A stretch of 64,000 bases of DNA from Ktedonobacter robiniae (GTDB lineage: Bacteria > Chloroflexota > Ktedonobacteria > Ktedonobacterales > Ktedonobacteraceae). The notes beneath the pieces were generated by a model. It was not told the origin of the DNA, made no database searches, and saw only the letters and a list, made by a program, of their open reading frames with translations. Of the stretch, positions 63,156-64,000 are shown piece after piece. The DNA lies in the NCBI RefSeq assembly GCF_016587375.1, contig NZ_BNJG01000002.1, positions 248,001 to 312,000 on the forward strand, read 5' to 3'. Numbering within the stretch: the first letter of the stretch is position 1; each line of letters begins with the position of its first letter. A program made the translations under genes and the position numbers.

Positions 63156-64000
63156 TTATAACTGATTGATTTCTCGTATAAAAGGATGTTGTTGGTTAAT
63201 GTAGTAGATCCGAACGGTTCGTATTGCTCGTGTCAAGGCTATGAAGAGCTTAATGCGATCTTTGCGCAGTTTTTTTTCATACTGTTCATCACTTTCAACT
63301 ATGCCCTGTGGTCGAGCCAAGTGATCAGCGTCAACTATAAAGACGTAATCGCGTTCTAGTCCTTTCGCTTCTATGTAATCCGCCAGGAGAATGAAATCAC
63401 CTGAATTTGCTGTAGTCTCTGTTGCCAAGCGAGCAGGTATGTGTTGTTCTGCAAGCCTGAGTTGAAGCTGTGTGAGTAAACCGTCTTTGAGACCAATGCA
63501 GAGGATTTTTCGCGGCAAGTCAGTGTGTAGATAATCTTCTATATCTTCGACAAGATTTTGGAGTAGCTCGTCCTCATTGCTAAAAGAAATAAAGCAAGGA
63601 TGAGTCTGTATGGGACTCTTGGGTTTAACTTTTGTTTCGTATTTTTCTTCTACCAGTTCTTGACGGATGAACGGGTCCGCCATAAGAAATTTCCAGGCGA
63701 GCTTTGCGACTGGTTGGGGGCTGCGATACATGAGAAAGCGACTTTGAATGCCAACACGCTCCGGCCCGATATCGAAGTCCAACCATTCGATGGTGCGATC
63801 AAAAATCCTTTGTCCAATATCACCTACTGCGAAAAAATTCTTTTTCTCTTTGAGCAGACCTCTAACAACTGTGAGAAATGCAGTGCTAAAATCTTGCACT
63901 TCATCTACATATAAATAGTCGTAGATTTCATAGTGATGGGGATCTCCTGCGATGATTTCGATACATTCCTGTGGCAGTCTTGTTTCTTCATAGGTGGTCT
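63156..64000 (-). CDS. UvrD/Rep-type helicase, C-terminal part, cut by window end
   Basis: The frame is open to the window edge, so the start is missing. Superfamily 1 helicase motifs appear in order: YVDEVQDFS (motif II), FFAVGDIGQRIF (motif III), RFLMYRSPQPVAKLAWKFL (motif IV region), YIEAKGLERDYVFIVDADHL (motif V) and KLFIALTRAIRTVRIYY (motif VI). The protein should translocate along single-stranded DNA using ATP. The C terminus ends soon after motif VI. Followed by two co-transcribed genes. Confidence 0.85.
   Translation of the reverse strand, partial: TTYEETRLPQECIEIIAGDPHHYEIYDYLYVDEVQDFSTAFLTVVRGLLKEKKNFFAVGDIGQRIFDRTIEWLDFDIGPERVGIQSRFLMYRSPQPVAKLAWKFLMADPFIRQELVEEKYETKVKPKSPIQTHPCFISFSNEDELLQNLVEDIEDYLHTDLPRKILCIGLKDGLLTQLQLRLAEQHIPARLATETTANSGDFILLADYIEAKGLERDYVFIVDADHLARPQGIVESDEQYEKKLRKDRIKLFIALTRAIRTVRIYYINQQHPFIREINQL

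Overview
The window looks like an accessory, transposon-rich stretch of a soil-type, multicellular-like bacterium, most probably a member of the Ktedonobacteria (Chloroflexota). I infer this from the combination of many different insertion-sequence families, a zinc-ribbon Ser/Thr kinase with WD40 repeats, moderate GC content and many large proteins of unknown family. No ribosomal, tRNA or core metabolic gene is visible to confirm the taxon.

Layout. 0-21 kb is a graveyard of mobile DNA. It holds the 3' part of a Tn3-family transposase, and a metallophosphoesterase gene framed by ~93-bp inverted repeats. It also holds a composite transposon: two IS982 copies around a WD40 protein kinase gene, bordered by a perfect 7-bp target duplication and splitting an older gene. 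A tyrosine recombinase, two broken acyl-CoA synthetase fragments, a 66-bp perfect palindrome and an IS4-type element with a 14-bp duplication follow. Small palindromic MITE-like elements (one nested in another) surround a YdcF-like gene, and an IS66 element lies near 19-20.5 kb. 20.6-21.5 kb carries an alpha/beta hydrolase with an operator-like palindrome upstream.

22-37 kb is a coherent island of about a dozen genes of mostly unknown family. It includes a large DNA-binding-like protein with 13-residue tandem repeats, zinc-knuckle proteins, a frameshifted csrA and a tyrosine recombinase whose catalytic Tyr is in another frame. An ArsR regulator, an inactive-looking DnaQ-fold protein, a TPR protein and an IrrE-like metalloprotease gene complete it. 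Most genes have a clear AAAGGA-type ribosome binding site and several gaps hold strong hairpins, which suggests an integrated plasmid or integrative element.

37.5-53.9 kb is the centrepiece: a five-gene minus-strand operon. In transcription order it encodes a 284-aa winged-helix-like protein, a 1280-aa P-loop ATPase with a long coiled coil, and a 1426-aa fusion of NERD nuclease-like domain, pseudokinase, active kinase and DptF-like ATPase. A 552-aa protein and an 1854-aa HerA/DptH-like ATPase follow. The parts resemble those of BREX type 2 (PglW/PglY), the methylation-associated defence system MADS (MAD6-MAD8) and DNA-phosphorothioation restriction (DptF-G-H). No methyltransferase, specificity subunit, PglZ or Dnd modification gene is visible in the window. 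A promoter candidate and an 18-bp palindromic operator candidate precede the operon.

54-64 kb continues as a defence-type island. It contains IS630 and decayed IS256 elements, a second long palindrome, an Mrr-type restriction endonuclease next to an HNH endonuclease, two small AT-rich genes, and a co-transcribed set of a UvrD-like helicase (cut by the window end), an unknown protein and a TPR protein with a cold-shock-like C terminus.
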